Positions 53,197 to 62,343 of a DNA stretch of 64,000 nucleotides are shown in pieces. Origin of the DNA: Acetobacter oryzifermentans. GTDB lineage: Bacteria > Pseudomonadota > Alphaproteobacteria > Acetobacterales > Acetobacteraceae. The DNA lies in NCBI RefSeq assembly GCF_001628715.1, contig NZ_CP011120.1:1426001-1490000 (forward strand), written 5' to 3'. The notes beneath the pieces were generated by a model. It was given only the letters and a program-made list of their open reading frames with translations, did not search any database and was not told where the DNA came from. Within the stretch, counting starts at the first letter, position 1. Every line of letters begins with the position of its first letter. The translations under genes and the position numbers were made by a program.

Positions 53197-54537
53197 ATGC
53201 GCCGTATGCTTTTCATCACAACTGCTCTTTTTATAACAACGCCGGTGCTTGCTGCCTCGTCTCCCCCTATTGCGCTTACGCATGTGCGTATTGTGGATGG
53301 CACCGGAGCAGCCCCCATAGAAGATGGAACGCTTGTGATGCAGGGAGAGCATATTCTTGCGGTGGGCAAAAATGTGGATATTCCCAAAGATGCCAAAGTA
53401 CTGGATCGTGCAGGAGATACCGTTCTGCCGGGCATTATTTCCGATCACAGCCACGTTGGGCAGTATGAGGGCGTTACCACGGGTTCTCAATTTTATACAC
53501 GCGCCAATATTATGGCGGCGCTTGGTCAGTATCGTCGTTATGGTGTTACCACGGTTACGGCGCTGGGTAATAACGTGCCAGATGTGTTTGATCCGCTCCG
53601 TAAGGAAGCACATGCGGGTAAAACCCCGGCTGATCTGTTCGGTGTTGATCAAGGTATTGGTGTTCCCAATGGTGCGCCGCCTGTGAATGTGGCTCCCAAC
53701 CAGCTTTTCCGCCCGAAAACCGCCAATGAAGCCCGAGAAGCCGTGGACACAATGGCAGATGAAGGCACGGATCTGGTTAAAATCTGGGTTGATGATTTTG
53801 ATGGCACACTGCCTGTTAAAATGAGCCCGGATGTTATTGCCGCCGTTGTAGAGGAATCCCATAAACGCAAGCTCCGTGTGGCGGCGCATATTCATGATCT
53901 GGAAGACGCTCAGCATGTTGTGGCCGCCGGAGTGGATATTTTGGCCCACGGCATACGAGACAAACCCGTTACACCGGATTTGATTGCAACGCTTAAAGCC
54001 CGCGGGATCTGGTATATTGCCACCCTTCAGCTTGATGAAGCCACCACAGCATGGGCTGATCGCGCACCGTGGACGCAAACACCCTTTGCAACAGCCGGTC
54101 TTTCTGGCCCTCTACAAAAACAGATTAACGATCCAGCATGGCAGGCGCAGCACAAAACGGGCAAACAGGCCGATTTTGCCCGCACATCTTTGGCAATGAA
54201 CCTACAAAACCTGAAAACATTGCATGATGCGGGCGTAAAAATCGGCTTTGGCACAGATAGCGGCGCCACCCCTTTACGAGTGCCCGGCGTGGCAGAACAT
54301 CGGGAACTGGCCCTTACGGTGCAGGCCGGCCTGACACCTTTAGAGACTATTCATATCGCCACACAGAACGCAGCAGATTTGCTGGATCTTTCTGACCGTG
54401 GCGTATTGGCGCCGGGCAAACGGGCTGATGTGTTAGTTGTTACCGGTAACCCCGCAACCAACATTGCAAATGCCGACAAAATTATTGAAACATGGGAAAA
54501 CGGCGTCGCCATTTCTGCGCCTGTACTGCAAAAATAA
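53197..54537 (+). CDS. Secreted amidohydrolase-superfamily protein
   Basis: A 446-residue metal-dependent hydrolase with a signal peptide (MLFITTALFITTPVLA). The metal site is visible: DHSHVG (the HxH pair), the lysine in DLVKIWVDD, AAHIHDLEDA, LAHGI and FGTDSGATP. It belongs to the broad imidazolonepropionase/prolidase-like group of amidohydrolases, in which substrate cannot be deduced from sequence. Periplasmic location is inferred from the signal peptide. Start ATG 53197 follows AGGGAG. Confidence 0.85.
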   Translation: MRRMLFITTALFITTPVLAASSPPIALTHVRIVDGTGAAPIEDGTLVMQGEHILAVGKNVDIPKDAKVLDRAGDTVLPGIISDHSHVGQYEGVTTGSQFYTRANIMAALGQYRRYGVTTVTALGNNVPDVFDPLRKEAHAGKTPADLFGVDQGIGVPNGAPPVNVAPNQLFRPKTANEAREAVDTMADEGTDLVKIWVDDFDGTLPVKMSPDVIAAVVEESHKRKLRVAAHIHDLEDAQHVVAAGVDILAHGIRDKPVTPDLIATLKARGIWYIATLQLDEATTAWADRAPWTQTPFATAGLSGPLQKQINDPAWQAQHKTGKQADFARTSLAMNLQNLKTLHDAGVKIGFGTDSGATPLRVPGVAEHRELALTVQAGLTPLETIHIATQNAADLLDLSDRGVLAPGKRADVLVVTGNPATNIANADKIIETWENGVAISAPVLQK

Positions 54538-54550
54538 AAATCTGTGTGAA

Positions 54551-54584
54551 TATCCCAGCCATTTCAATATATAAGGCTGGGATA
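54551..54584. terminator. Convergent terminator hairpin
   Basis: TATCCCAGCC and GGCTGGGATA form a perfect ten-base stem with a 14-base loop between the ends of the amidohydrolase and acetyltransferase genes. T-tracts are weak on both sides. Confidence 0.6.
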
Positions 54585-54638
54585 CTACGCTTTGCGGCTG
54601 TTTGATTGCCATTTGTGCTATAATAGGCTTGTAGCAGA

Positions 54639-55172
54639 TTATGCGGGCTTAAAGTGGCTCAGGCTCAATTGCATAGCGCAGCGGGTTTGTTTGGAAAAAC
54701 CACTTTTTACCTCATCTTGTAATATAGTAGCTAACCTTGGGCTTATTAAGCCTTCTGGAAGTATCTTGAAACCGAGACGCGCATAAAAAGGCGCATTCCA
54801 CGGTAGATCACGAAAAGTCGTCAGAGTGACGGCTCTAAGGCCATATGCTTTTGCCCAACTACATGCCGTGTAAAGCAGCGCGGTGCCTATGCCCCGCCCC
54901 TGCTCTTTTTTGCAAACGGATATTTCTAGAATATGCAATTCCTGCGCGTATATTTGCGCACAAAGAAAAGCAATTGGGTGACCCTGCTTATCAATAGCAA
55001 CCCAGCTTGTGCCTGTGGTTATGGCAGCAAGATGCGTATCCACCGGCAAAACGGCGTGATCGGCTATCCAGCTTAATGAAGGAATTTGCCGAAAAATCTG
55101 CGCGGCGGATTTTTCAATGAGCGGAAGAACAGGCGCATCCTTAATACACGCCGTACGTATGCTAAAAGTCAT
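54639..55172 (-). CDS. GNAT-family N-acetyltransferase
   Basis: A 177-residue acetyl-CoA-dependent acetyltransferase. The acetyl-CoA pyrophosphate loop is KKEQGRGIGTALL, the preceding strand is ELHILEISVC and a later strand ends APFYARLGFKILPEG. The acceptor is unknown. It is divergent from the TPP riboswitch-thiD unit. Confidence 0.88.
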   Translation of the reverse strand: MTFSIRTACIKDAPVLPLIEKSAAQIFRQIPSLSWIADHAVLPVDTHLAAITTGTSWVAIDKQGHPIAFLCAQIYAQELHILEISVCKKEQGRGIGTALLYTACSWAKAYGLRAVTLTTFRDLPWNAPFYARLGFKILPEGLISPRLATILQDEVKSGFSKQTRCAMQLSLSHFKPA

Positions 55173-55352
55173 GGATAGTCATTATTCCGTAAAAAGCCTG
55201 TTCTAACTTCTTTTATACCGTAATTCTAAGAACACCTGCCTCTCATGGTGTCAAAGATACGGATATCACGCAGGCCGCTGTAAAACTGAAGACGTCCTCC
55301 AAACCTACCGTTAATATTACGTGCATAAAGCCCCTTGCCCTGATACGTTGCG

Positions 55353-55456
55353 TGTTACCGAGGGGGGCTCCGACATGGAGCTGAGATATTGCAAGGCCAA
55401 AAGGCAGCGCAATGACCCTTTGAACCTGATCCGGGTTATGCCGGCGAAGGGACAGG
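55353..55456 (+). promoter_or_regulatory. TPP riboswitch (THI element)
   Basis: All core blocks of the thiamin pyrophosphate aptamer are present in order: GGGGGGCTCC, the CTGAGA bulge (55381-55386), a variable hairpin, TGACCCTTTGAACCTGATC, then CCGGGTTATGCCGGCGAAGGGA. P1 can form between TGTT (55353-55356) and GACA (55451-55454). It precedes thiD by about 75 bases. Confidence 0.95.
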
Positions 55457-55478
55457 TTTGGCCACCCTATCCTTTTTT
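55450..55478 (+). terminator. Expression-platform terminator of the TPP riboswitch
   Basis: GGACAGG (55450-55456) pairs with CCTATCC (55466-55472) apart from one mismatch and is followed by TTTTTT. Its 5' arm overlaps the 3' strand of the aptamer P1 helix. Confidence 0.5.
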
Positions 55479-55532
55479 GCTGGAGTTTCGCGGCAGGAAG
55501 CTACGTTCTTGCGAAAAGGGAATTGCCTGACC

Positions 55533-56336
55533 ATGATCGCCAATGTTTTGAGTATTGCCGGCACCGACCCCACAGGAGGCGCTGGAATTCATGCAGATAT
55601 TAAAGCATTTTCGGCTATGGGGGCGTATGGCATGGCGGCCATTACGGCTGTGGTGGCCCAGAACACTCAAGGCGTACGTTCTTTTGTGGCCCTAGACCCG
55701 CAATTTGTGGGCGAACAGATTGATAGCGTGTTTGATGACGTGCGGGTGGATGCAGTTAAGATAGGGATGGTTCCCAACAGCAGCATTGCTGAGGTTATTG
55801 CAGACCGCCTGCATTATCATGGTGCAAAAAATATTGTGCTTGATCCTGTTATGGTGGCCAAAAGTGGAGATCACCTTCTGGAAGGCAACGCGGTAAGTGC
55901 TATCAGAGACTTTTTGGTGCCGCTTGCAACGCTTATTACCCCCAACCTGCCAGAAGCAGGTGTTTTGCTGAATGCTCACCCCGTATGGACGCTGGATGAA
56001 ATGCGCTTACGGGTAAAAGAGTTGGCCAAGCTGGGTTCGGAATGGGTTTTGTTAAAGGGGGGACATCTTGAAGGATCAACGCAGAGTGTTGATCTGCTTT
56101 ATGGTTCCGCTGGAAAAATTATTGAGTTTGCAGCACCACGCATCTGCACACGTAATGACCACGGCACAGGCTGCACGCTTTCTGCTGCAATAGCGGCTCT
56201 TCTCCCTTCTAAATCGGTTGAAGAAAGCGTGCGAGGAGCAAAAGCATATTTGCATGGTGCGCTTGCAGCGAGTGATACGCTTGATGTCGGGCATGGGCAC
56301 GGCCCCCTGCACCATTTCCATCATTTGTGGAAATAA
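55533..56336 (+). CDS. thiD: Hydroxymethylpyrimidine/phosphomethylpyrimidine kinase
   Basis: Phosphorylates HMP and HMP-P for thiamin synthesis or salvage. The 267-residue ribokinase-fold protein has the family start LSIAGTDPTGGAGIHADIKAF, VVAQNTQGV, VLDPVMVAKSGDHLL, TPNLPEAGVLL and the catalytic anion hole region RNDHGTGCTLSAAIAALL. The ATG at 55533 is the family start; the in-frame extension upstream runs into the riboswitch terminator. It is controlled by the TPP riboswitch immediately upstream. Confidence 0.95.
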   Translation: MIANVLSIAGTDPTGGAGIHADIKAFSAMGAYGMAAITAVVAQNTQGVRSFVALDPQFVGEQIDSVFDDVRVDAVKIGMVPNSSIAEVIADRLHYHGAKNIVLDPVMVAKSGDHLLEGNAVSAIRDFLVPLATLITPNLPEAGVLLNAHPVWTLDEMRLRVKELAKLGSEWVLLKGGHLEGSTQSVDLLYGSAGKIIEFAAPRICTRNDHGTGCTLSAAIAALLPSKSVEESVRGAKAYLHGALAASDTLDVGHGHGPLHHFHHLWK

Positions 56337-56366
56337 TGTTTAGTCATCTGGTAACTGTATAAGGGT

Positions 56367-56399
56367 TTTATCGGCATCCAATTAAGTGATGCCGATAAA
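56367..56399. terminator. Convergent terminator after thiD
   Basis: TTTATCGGCATC and GATGCCGATAAA form a perfect 12-base stem with a nine-base loop between the thiD stop (56336) and the end of the convergent small gene (56410). Confidence 0.75.
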
Positions 56400-56409
56400 C
56401 AGGGCGATC

Positions 56410-56712
56410 TTAAAGCTCGATATCCACTTCACGAATACCAGCGCGCTGTGTGGCATCCGGGTGGCCTTGGTGAAACGGCTCGTCAGCAAGCAGCTTTACA
56501 TCGTTCAGGTCAGATACGGCAAGGCAATCCCACTGCCCTTGGGCAGGTACACGCTTTTCGTGTGTATCTACACCACGATACATCAGCACCTTTTCTACGC
56601 CATCCCCTTTCCCCAGAGCATAAGGTGAGCCTAGCTGCGGCTTGTCATGAAGCGTAAAAGCCACGGCTTTTTTCTGTTCAATGGCAGTCCGTAAAATGCT
56701 GTAAGCTGACAT
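56410..56712 (-). CDS. Small WYL-domain-like protein
   Basis: A product of 100 residues starting at the ATG at 56712, with AAGGAAA eight bases upstream; an in-frame extension to 56790 is not supported. The sequence LRTAIEQKKAVAFTLHDKP, PYALGKGDGVEKVLMYRGVD and WDCLAVSDLNDVKLLADEPF follows the strand and helix pattern of WYL ligand-binding modules, but without a DNA-binding domain. The function is unknown, and assignment to the WYL fold is by pattern only. Confidence 0.6.
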   Translation of the reverse strand: MSAYSILRTAIEQKKAVAFTLHDKPQLGSPYALGKGDGVEKVLMYRGVDTHEKRVPAQGQWDCLAVSDLNDVKLLADEPFHQGHPDATQRAGIREVDIEL

Positions 56713-56954
56713 GGTTTGTTTCCTTTTTGTAGGAATAACAATCAGGCCTGAATTCGGTTTTGAAATACAGGAAGCCGATAAAAGCCTCATGCAGGCCTTT
56801 TATTGGGTTACGCTCCTTCATTCGCAAAAGCGATAGACTTGATATAGGAGCAGCTATACCTGCCCATACAACAGAACAGCCCTGCTGACCCCTGGCTTGT
56901 GCCAGATTATACCGTGCTTTTTACGTGTAACATGATCACGCCAACCACTCTTCC
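56713..56954. other. Intergenic region before the metal-uptake genes
   Basis: About 240 bases with no coding character. Near 56780-56800, AAAGCCT and AGGCCTTT can form a small bulged hairpin. Nothing else could be supported until the promoter at 56955. Confidence 0.35.
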
Positions 56955-56984
56955 TTGACAAAAGGCAAATTATCTTCCTTTAAC
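56955..56984 (+). promoter_or_regulatory. Promoter of the DUF2946/TonB receptor/ABC genes
   Basis: A perfect TTGACA (56955-56960) and TTTAAC (56979-56984) with 18-base spacing. A ribosome-binding site GGAGAGG follows at 56998-57004. Confidence 0.45.
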
Positions 56985-57026
56985 AAGTACACAATTTGGA
57001 GAGGATTTTTGTCTAGATCAGCCACC

Positions 57027-57476
57027 ATGCACGCAAAAATGCGCCTGTTTGCCAGCCGATGGCTGGTGGCCATTTGTGTAATGGTGGGGCTTGTCGGACA
57101 GCTTTTTCTTCAAAGCCATGCGCAGCTTGGGGAAATGCCCCGTGTTACGCTTGAACGCCTTACTGGCCTTCATATTGGCCCTGCACTTAAAAGCCCGGCA
57201 TGTCCTGATATGGATGATGCCATGGTAATGCCTGCGGATGATGAAGGGCATGATCCCGCACACCATTCGCATGATGATAACGGGTTCTGCCCTCTTTGCC
57301 CCTTACTGCAACTGCCCGATATTGTCTTTATTGGAGTTTTTGTTGCTTTAAGCATTATGCTGTTGGCAAAGCGGCAGATCTATCATGATCGTGCGCCACG
57401 GGCCCCGCCTGCTGGTGTTTTTACGGGTCTTCCCCATACACGTGGGCCGCCTCTGCTCCTGTCATGTCTTTACTGA
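57027..57476 (+). CDS. DUF2946-like small membrane protein
   Basis: A product of about 149 residues. An N-terminal membrane segment (WLVAICVMVGLVGQLFL) is followed by a His/Asp-rich stretch (HDPAHHSHDDN) next to C88-P-L-C91, then a second span (IVFIGVFVALSIMLLA). This layout, with a histidine-rich loop and a CxxC before the last span, is that of DUF2946 proteins, often found beside TonB receptors for metals. A metal-handling role is inferred. A TTG start at 57009, closer to the GGAGAGG site, is an alternative. Confidence 0.65.
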   Translation: MHAKMRLFASRWLVAICVMVGLVGQLFLQSHAQLGEMPRVTLERLTGLHIGPALKSPACPDMDDAMVMPADDEGHDPAHHSHDDNGFCPLCPLLQLPDIVFIGVFVALSIMLLAKRQIYHDRAPRAPPAGVFTGLPHTRGPPLLLSCLY

Positions 57477-57522
57477 CAGGAACACGTTTTTGCGGCTGCT
57501 ATTTGTAATATAGCAACTGTTA

Positions 57523-57542
57523 TTCCCGCCTTAATGCGGGAA
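57523..57542 (+). promoter_or_regulatory. Hairpin before the siderophore receptor gene
   Basis: TTCCCGC-CTTAAT-GCGGGAA is a perfect seven-base hairpin between the DUF2946-like gene and the receptor gene. It may be a processing or attenuation site; no T-tract follows. Confidence 0.4.
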
Positions 57543-57614
57543 CCAGCCTTATGTGCTGGATACATCAACCTGCCCTGTCAGCCTTTATGTATGACGCTGT
57601 CAGGACAGATATGT

Positions 57615-59861
57615 ATGTCTCGTATTTTTCGAATACTCCCATGTTTTGGGGTTATGGTAGGCGGTCTTTCGCTTATTTGTGCGCCAGCCTCGGCTGCTTC
57701 CCTGCCCACCGCTTGCAAGCCAACCTCAGCCAATGCGCCTAAAAAGTGCAGTGCTTCTGGGTCTTCATGCGCGTGTTCATCTTCGGTAAATCATGCGTCT
57801 GCTGAAACAACCCATCAGAATATTACCGTATATGGATCTGGCACCCGGCATTCCTACACCGTGCCAACAATAGAAGCATGGGGGAAAACGCCAGTTGCGC
57901 TGAAGGATATTCCGCAGTCTGTATCTGTTATTACACAGCAGCGTATGGAAGATTCCAACATGCTGACAATGACAGATGCCATGCGCCAGATTAACGGTAT
58001 TCGCGTTATGCCAGCTTCTACGGCCAATTCAAATTTCTACTCACGCGGCTACCAGCTTACAACTTCTGTGGACAGCACGCCAAATGCTTCCGGAACGCTG
58101 AATAACGCTAGTTTTGATCTTTCCATGTATGATCGTATCGAGGTGTTGCGTGGGTCTTCGGGCCTTTTGCAGGGGGCTGGTGGCGCGGGTGGCGTTGTAA
58201 ATGAAGTTACCAAAAAACCGGGGCAGGATTTTGCGCTAACCGGCGCTGCCAGTGTTGGAAGTTTTAACAACTACCGTGCAGATGTGGATATGACGGTAGC
58301 GCTCAACAAATCCAAAACTCTTCGTTTCCGCACGGCGGATCTGTTTGAAGATAATAATTACTTTTACAAATACGCCCATACCCGCAAATGGCAAACCTAT
58401 GGGGTGTTGGAGTGGGATATAACCCCGCGCACTACCTTTATGGTTTCTCACGCTGCGCAACAGCAGGATAATCAGGCCCCTTATTACGGTTTGCCGCTTA
58501 CAACGGCCAATACGTTATGGTCTGGCAGCCGCTCTGCAAACCCCAGCCAGCGCTGGGGATATTCCAATTACATGACACAGCAGACCATTGCCTCACTTAA
58601 CCAGAAGCTCTGGGGGGATTGGTCTGCAACCGCGCGCGGCACGTTTTATGATCAAAGCTATAATACGCTTTATAATGAACCATGGAACCAGATAGACCCC
58701 ACCACAGGAACCCTACAGTATCGGGATCAAGGTATTTCCGCTTTTAAGGGTACGAACGCATCACACTCTGCAGATATTTATGCCCAAGGCAGTTTCCATT
58801 TTCTAAACCGCATGCATCATGCGCTTTTCGGCTTCAATTATAATTCGTACGAACAGGTTACGCAGTATGCCAACAACAACTGTAACGCCATCTATAACGA
58901 TGTGAGCATAAACAACACGGATGTTGTTCAAAAACCTGCGGCAAACTGTTTTAACTATGCCACAAATGCCAATGGCTGGGGTAAGGATGATTACGCCTAT
59001 CAATGGGGATTTTATGGCCAACTGCGGTTTGAGCTGACTAAAAAGCTCTCCCTTATTCTGGGCGGGCGTGCCTCACGCTATTACGAGAAACTCCGCGATA
59101 TTGCTCCTGCACCAGCAACACAATGGCAGACAACATCCAATATACATGGAGAGCTGACACCTTACCTTGGATCTGTTTACCAAATTACGCCCCATATCTC
59201 TTGGTATGCCAGTTACTCCAGTATTTTCACTCCTTCTGTGGGGAAGGAAACCTATCGCGGTGGCGGGCTAACGCCCCAGCGTGGCAACCAGATTGAAACG
59301 GGCTTTAAGGCAGAATATTTTCATGGTCGGTTGAATGTTTCTTCTGCACTGTTCCGGATGGAGAGCGTAAACCAACCGGTGCAAGATCCGCTGCATTCAC
59401 AATTTTACGTCACTACCGGGCCTATTCGCCGCCAAGGGTGGGAAATGCAGATTGATGGGCAAATCCTGCCTAATCTGGATGTGTCTATTGGTTATACGTA
59501 CCTGGACACCAAAGTTTCCAATTCCCGCGTAAGCGATTTTGGCGGTGTTTATTCCCCACATCACATGTTCAAATCTTGGGTGCATTACACTGTGCCAGAT
59601 GGACGGCTGAAAGACCTGAACATAGGGGTTGGAATAGATGCCAACAGCAATCTACGCGGAAGTTACGCCACAACCGTACAGGGCGGATACATGACAATGG
59701 ACGGCATGATTGGTTATAAAATCAACCGTAACCTGCGCCTGCAACTAAATGCATATAACCTGACAAACCGCCATTATTACGAACGCGCCAGTGGTATATG
59801 GCAGTTCAACTTTCCCGCAGCCCCTCGTAATTTTATGGCAACGCTTCGTGCTACGTACTGA
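57615..59861 (+). CDS. TonB-dependent siderophore receptor
   Basis: A 748-residue outer-membrane receptor. The signal peptide ends ASAAS, and a Cys/Ser-rich segment follows (CKPTSANAPKKCSASGSSCAC), which is unusual for the family. The plug domain begins with TPVALKDIPQSVSVITQQRMED and includes YDRIEVLRGSSGLLQGAGGAGGVVN, typical of FhuA/FpvA/FepA-type siderophore receptors. The barrel ends in NFPAAPRNFMATLRATY with a terminal aromatic. Start at 57615 gives the best signal peptide; upstream in-frame ATGs exist. Its last codons overlap the next gene. Confidence 0.92.
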   Translation: MSRIFRILPCFGVMVGGLSLICAPASAASLPTACKPTSANAPKKCSASGSSCACSSSVNHASAETTHQNITVYGSGTRHSYTVPTIEAWGKTPVALKDIPQSVSVITQQRMEDSNMLTMTDAMRQINGIRVMPASTANSNFYSRGYQLTTSVDSTPNASGTLNNASFDLSMYDRIEVLRGSSGLLQGAGGAGGVVNEVTKKPGQDFALTGAASVGSFNNYRADVDMTVALNKSKTLRFRTADLFEDNNYFYKYAHTRKWQTYGVLEWDITPRTTFMVSHAAQQQDNQAPYYGLPLTTANTLWSGSRSANPSQRWGYSNYMTQQTIASLNQKLWGDWSATARGTFYDQSYNTLYNEPWNQIDPTTGTLQYRDQGISAFKGTNASHSADIYAQGSFHFLNRMHHALFGFNYNSYEQVTQYANNNCNAIYNDVSINNTDVVQKPAANCFNYATNANGWGKDDYAYQWGFYGQLRFELTKKLSLILGGRASRYYEKLRDIAPAPATQWQTTSNIHGELTPYLGSVYQITPHISWYASYSSIFTPSVGKETYRGGGLTPQRGNQIETGFKAEYFHGRLNVSSALFRMESVNQPVQDPLHSQFYVTTGPIRRQGWEMQIDGQILPNLDVSIGYTYLDTKVSNSRVSDFGGVYSPHHMFKSWVHYTVPDGRLKDLNIGVGIDANSNLRGSYATTVQGGYMTMDGMIGYKINRNLRLQLNAYNLTNRHYYERASGIWQFNFPAAPRNFMATLRATY

Positions 59862-61551
59862 TAAACCTTCTCCTTCCCACTCTCTTGCGGATTGGAAAAT
59901 CCTGTTTCCTTTTTGGGTATCCGCAGAAAAGTGGAAAGCATGGGGCCTGCTGGGCCTGATTATTGGGCTTTCTCTGCTTTATGTGCGTACGGCCGTATGG
60001 TTGGGTATTTGGGATCAGAAATTTTTTGATGCCTTTTTTGCGTTCCATGTGCGCAACGCCTTGGGCATGTTACCGATTTATATTGCGGCTTGCGCTCTTT
60101 CGGCTGGCATTTACGTGCTGCAAACTTACCTGACACAGATCCTTTCCATGCGTTGGCGCTTATGGAACACAAAGGTCTATCTTCAACGCTACCTAAAAAA
60201 TGCTACCTATTACCGTTTGGAGCATGATGCCACGCAGGCAGATAACCCAGACCAGCGTATTGCAGATGACCTTGCGCAAATGACAACCCTTGTCCTCAAA
60301 CTGGGGTTGGATGCTATTCAGGCGGTTATGACGCTGCTGTCATTCTCTATTGTTTTATGGGAAATCGGCGGCGCGTTATCTGTGCCGCTTTGGGGGCATG
60401 TTTATCATATTCCCGGTTATCTGTTTTTTGGAACAGTTATTGTTACCGTATTGGTTTCTTTACTTATAGAAAAAGTAGGTGGCCCCTTAGTTCATGCCGA
60501 TTATCAGCAACAACATTATGATGCTGATTTGCGTGCAAGCCTGCTTGATTTGCGGCGTAATTCTGAGCAGGTTGCTTTTTATAAAGGGGAAGACGCTGAA
60601 CATCTGCGGTTTTCTACCCATCTTGCACACATCGCCAAAAATTGGCGCAAGGTTGTGCATTACACATGGCGCGCTAATTTTGTAGGAACGTTTTATAATC
60701 AAACAGCTTCCATTATTTTATGGGTTTTGCTTGTGCCCAAAATTATGGCGCATGCGCTTACGTTTGGCACTTATGCGCGTATTAATGCCGCATTCATGCA
60801 GGTTCGAAGAAGTTTGCAATGGTTTATTGATAATTACACGGATCTGGCCGGTTTACGTTCTACATTGCAACGTCTTGCTGAATTTGAACGCATAATACAG
60901 CAGAAGCCTACCCAAGGCATTGTGTGCAAACCCACAAACGAAAATACAGTTTCAACCCATAATTTGGTTCTTAATCTGCCTTCCGGGCAAACATTGCTGG
61001 ACTTTGGCACCCTAACATTTCAAGCGGGTGAGCGATGGGCTATTTATGGTGCATCAGGCAGCGGAAAAAGCACGTTTTTACGCAGCTTAGCCGGGTTATG
61101 GCCTTATGGCAGTGGAGATGTGTGCCTTAACAGTGCAAAGGCTATGTTTGTTCCGCAGCAAAGCTACGTACCAACGGGCTCTTTACGGCAAGCCCTTTCC
61201 TACCCCTTACCCCTAGAGCAACATAACCTGCACGCCTATGAGGCTGCCCTTCATGCGGTTAATCTGGGGGAATACGTATCTCGTCTAGATGAAGATCAAG
61301 TATGGGAGAATATTTTGTCTGGTGGCGAACAGCAGCGTTTGGCCTTGGCACGGGCCTTTCTATTTCGCCCTTCCATTCTGTTTCTGGATGAAGCCACGTC
61401 TGCCATGGATACTGCCAATGAACGCTGCCTTTACGATGCGCTGCTAACCCTCTTGCCGCAGTGTACAATTATCAGCGTAACTCATCACAAAGCACTGCAA
61501 GATTATCACCAGAAACAAATTATTTTGCAAAATGGCAGGGCCTTCTTTTAA
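59848..61551 (+). CDS. YddA/SbmA-type ABC transporter (fused membrane and ATPase domains)
   Basis: A half-transporter of about 567 residues. The membrane domain of the SbmA/BacA type covers about residues 25-330 (WDQKFFDAFFAFHVR, ILSMRWRLWNTKVYLQRYLKNATYYRLE, NPDQRIADDL). The ATPase domain has Walker A IYGASGSGKSTFLRSLAGLWP, signature LSGGEQQRLALARAFLF and Walker B ILFLDEATSAMD. The start is uncertain: no ATG is available, and a GTG at 59848 overlapping the receptor gene by 14 bases is most plausible. In E. coli yddA also lies next to a TonB receptor gene (yddB). A role moving the receptor's ligand across the inner membrane is inferred. Confidence 0.87.
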   Translation: MLRTDKPSPSHSLADWKILFPFWVSAEKWKAWGLLGLIIGLSLLYVRTAVWLGIWDQKFFDAFFAFHVRNALGMLPIYIAACALSAGIYVLQTYLTQILSMRWRLWNTKVYLQRYLKNATYYRLEHDATQADNPDQRIADDLAQMTTLVLKLGLDAIQAVMTLLSFSIVLWEIGGALSVPLWGHVYHIPGYLFFGTVIVTVLVSLLIEKVGGPLVHADYQQQHYDADLRASLLDLRRNSEQVAFYKGEDAEHLRFSTHLAHIAKNWRKVVHYTWRANFVGTFYNQTASIILWVLLVPKIMAHALTFGTYARINAAFMQVRRSLQWFIDNYTDLAGLRSTLQRLAEFERIIQQKPTQGIVCKPTNENTVSTHNLVLNLPSGQTLLDFGTLTFQAGERWAIYGASGSGKSTFLRSLAGLWPYGSGDVCLNSAKAMFVPQQSYVPTGSLRQALSYPLPLEQHNLHAYEAALHAVNLGEYVSRLDEDQVWENILSGGEQQRLALARAFLFRPSILFLDEATSAMDTANERCLYDALLTLLPQCTIISVTHHKALQDYHQKQIILQNGRAFF

Positions 61552-61576
61552 CCTTAGGACATTAAGGCAGATTATT

Positions 61577-62323
61577 ATGCCTATTCGCATCGGTGTTGCG
61601 GGCTGGTCGGTTCCAAGCAAACTTGCCGCAGAATTCCCTTCAGCCGGCACGCATCTTGAACGCTACGGTACGCGTTTTTCTGCTGTGGAAATTAACAGCA
61701 GCTTCTATCGTCCTCATCAGCAAAAAACTTACGTGCGCTGGGCAGCAAGCGTACCGCCAGATTTCCGCTTTTCCATCAAACTCCCCAAGGCAATTACGCA
61801 TGAGCAGCGTTTTGTGGGATGTCAGGATCTTGTTACACGTTTTGCTGAGGAAACCAGTGGTTTAGGCAATAAGCGCGGCCCCATTCTGGTTCAGCTACCT
61901 CCAAATTTTGCTTATCCTGGAGAGATTGCAGAACAGTTTCTTCATGATTTGAAAGCCATAATCAACGGCCCTGTTGTGCTGGAACCAAGGCATGAGAGCT
62001 GGTTTCAGCCAGAAGTTGATAAGATGCTGAAAAGGCAGCATGTCTCACGGGTTGCGGCAGATCCGGCCAGATTTGCTTCTGCCGCACTGCCCGGAGGCTG
62101 GAATGGGCTCGCCTATTTTCGGCTACACGGTTCTCCGCGCATTTATGAATCACTGTATAGTGTAGAAACTGTGCAGGCGCACGCAAACAGCGTTGCTGCG
62201 TTGAATGCATGTGGCACAGATGTGTGGACAATTTATGATAATACCACCTTTGGTGCAGCCACACAGAATACACTTGAACTGATAGAAGCGTTAAAGCAGC
62301 CGCATGGTCATCTTATGGATTAA
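61577..62323 (+). CDS. DUF72-family protein (YecE-like)
   Basis: A 248-residue TIM-barrel protein of unknown function. Family features are IGVAGWSVPSK at the start, VEINSSFYRPHQQKTYVRWAASVP, FSIKLPKAITHEQR, ILVQLPPNF, LEPRHESWF and FRLHGSPRIYE. The ATG at 61577 follows the ABC gene by 25 bases. Confidence 0.92.
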   Translation: MPIRIGVAGWSVPSKLAAEFPSAGTHLERYGTRFSAVEINSSFYRPHQQKTYVRWAASVPPDFRFSIKLPKAITHEQRFVGCQDLVTRFAEETSGLGNKRGPILVQLPPNFAYPGEIAEQFLHDLKAIINGPVVLEPRHESWFQPEVDKMLKRQHVSRVAADPARFASAALPGGWNGLAYFRLHGSPRIYESLYSVETVQAHANSVAALNACGTDVWTIYDNTTFGAATQNTLELIEALKQPHGHLMD

Positions 62324-62343
62324 TGCGCCTTTGGAGCAAGCAG

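Noticed and set aside
53059..54078. 339-codon minus-strand frame antisense to the secreted amidohydrolase
   Set aside because: The opposite strand carries a complete enzyme with signal peptide and metal ligands; this frame is Cys/His/Arg-rich noise.
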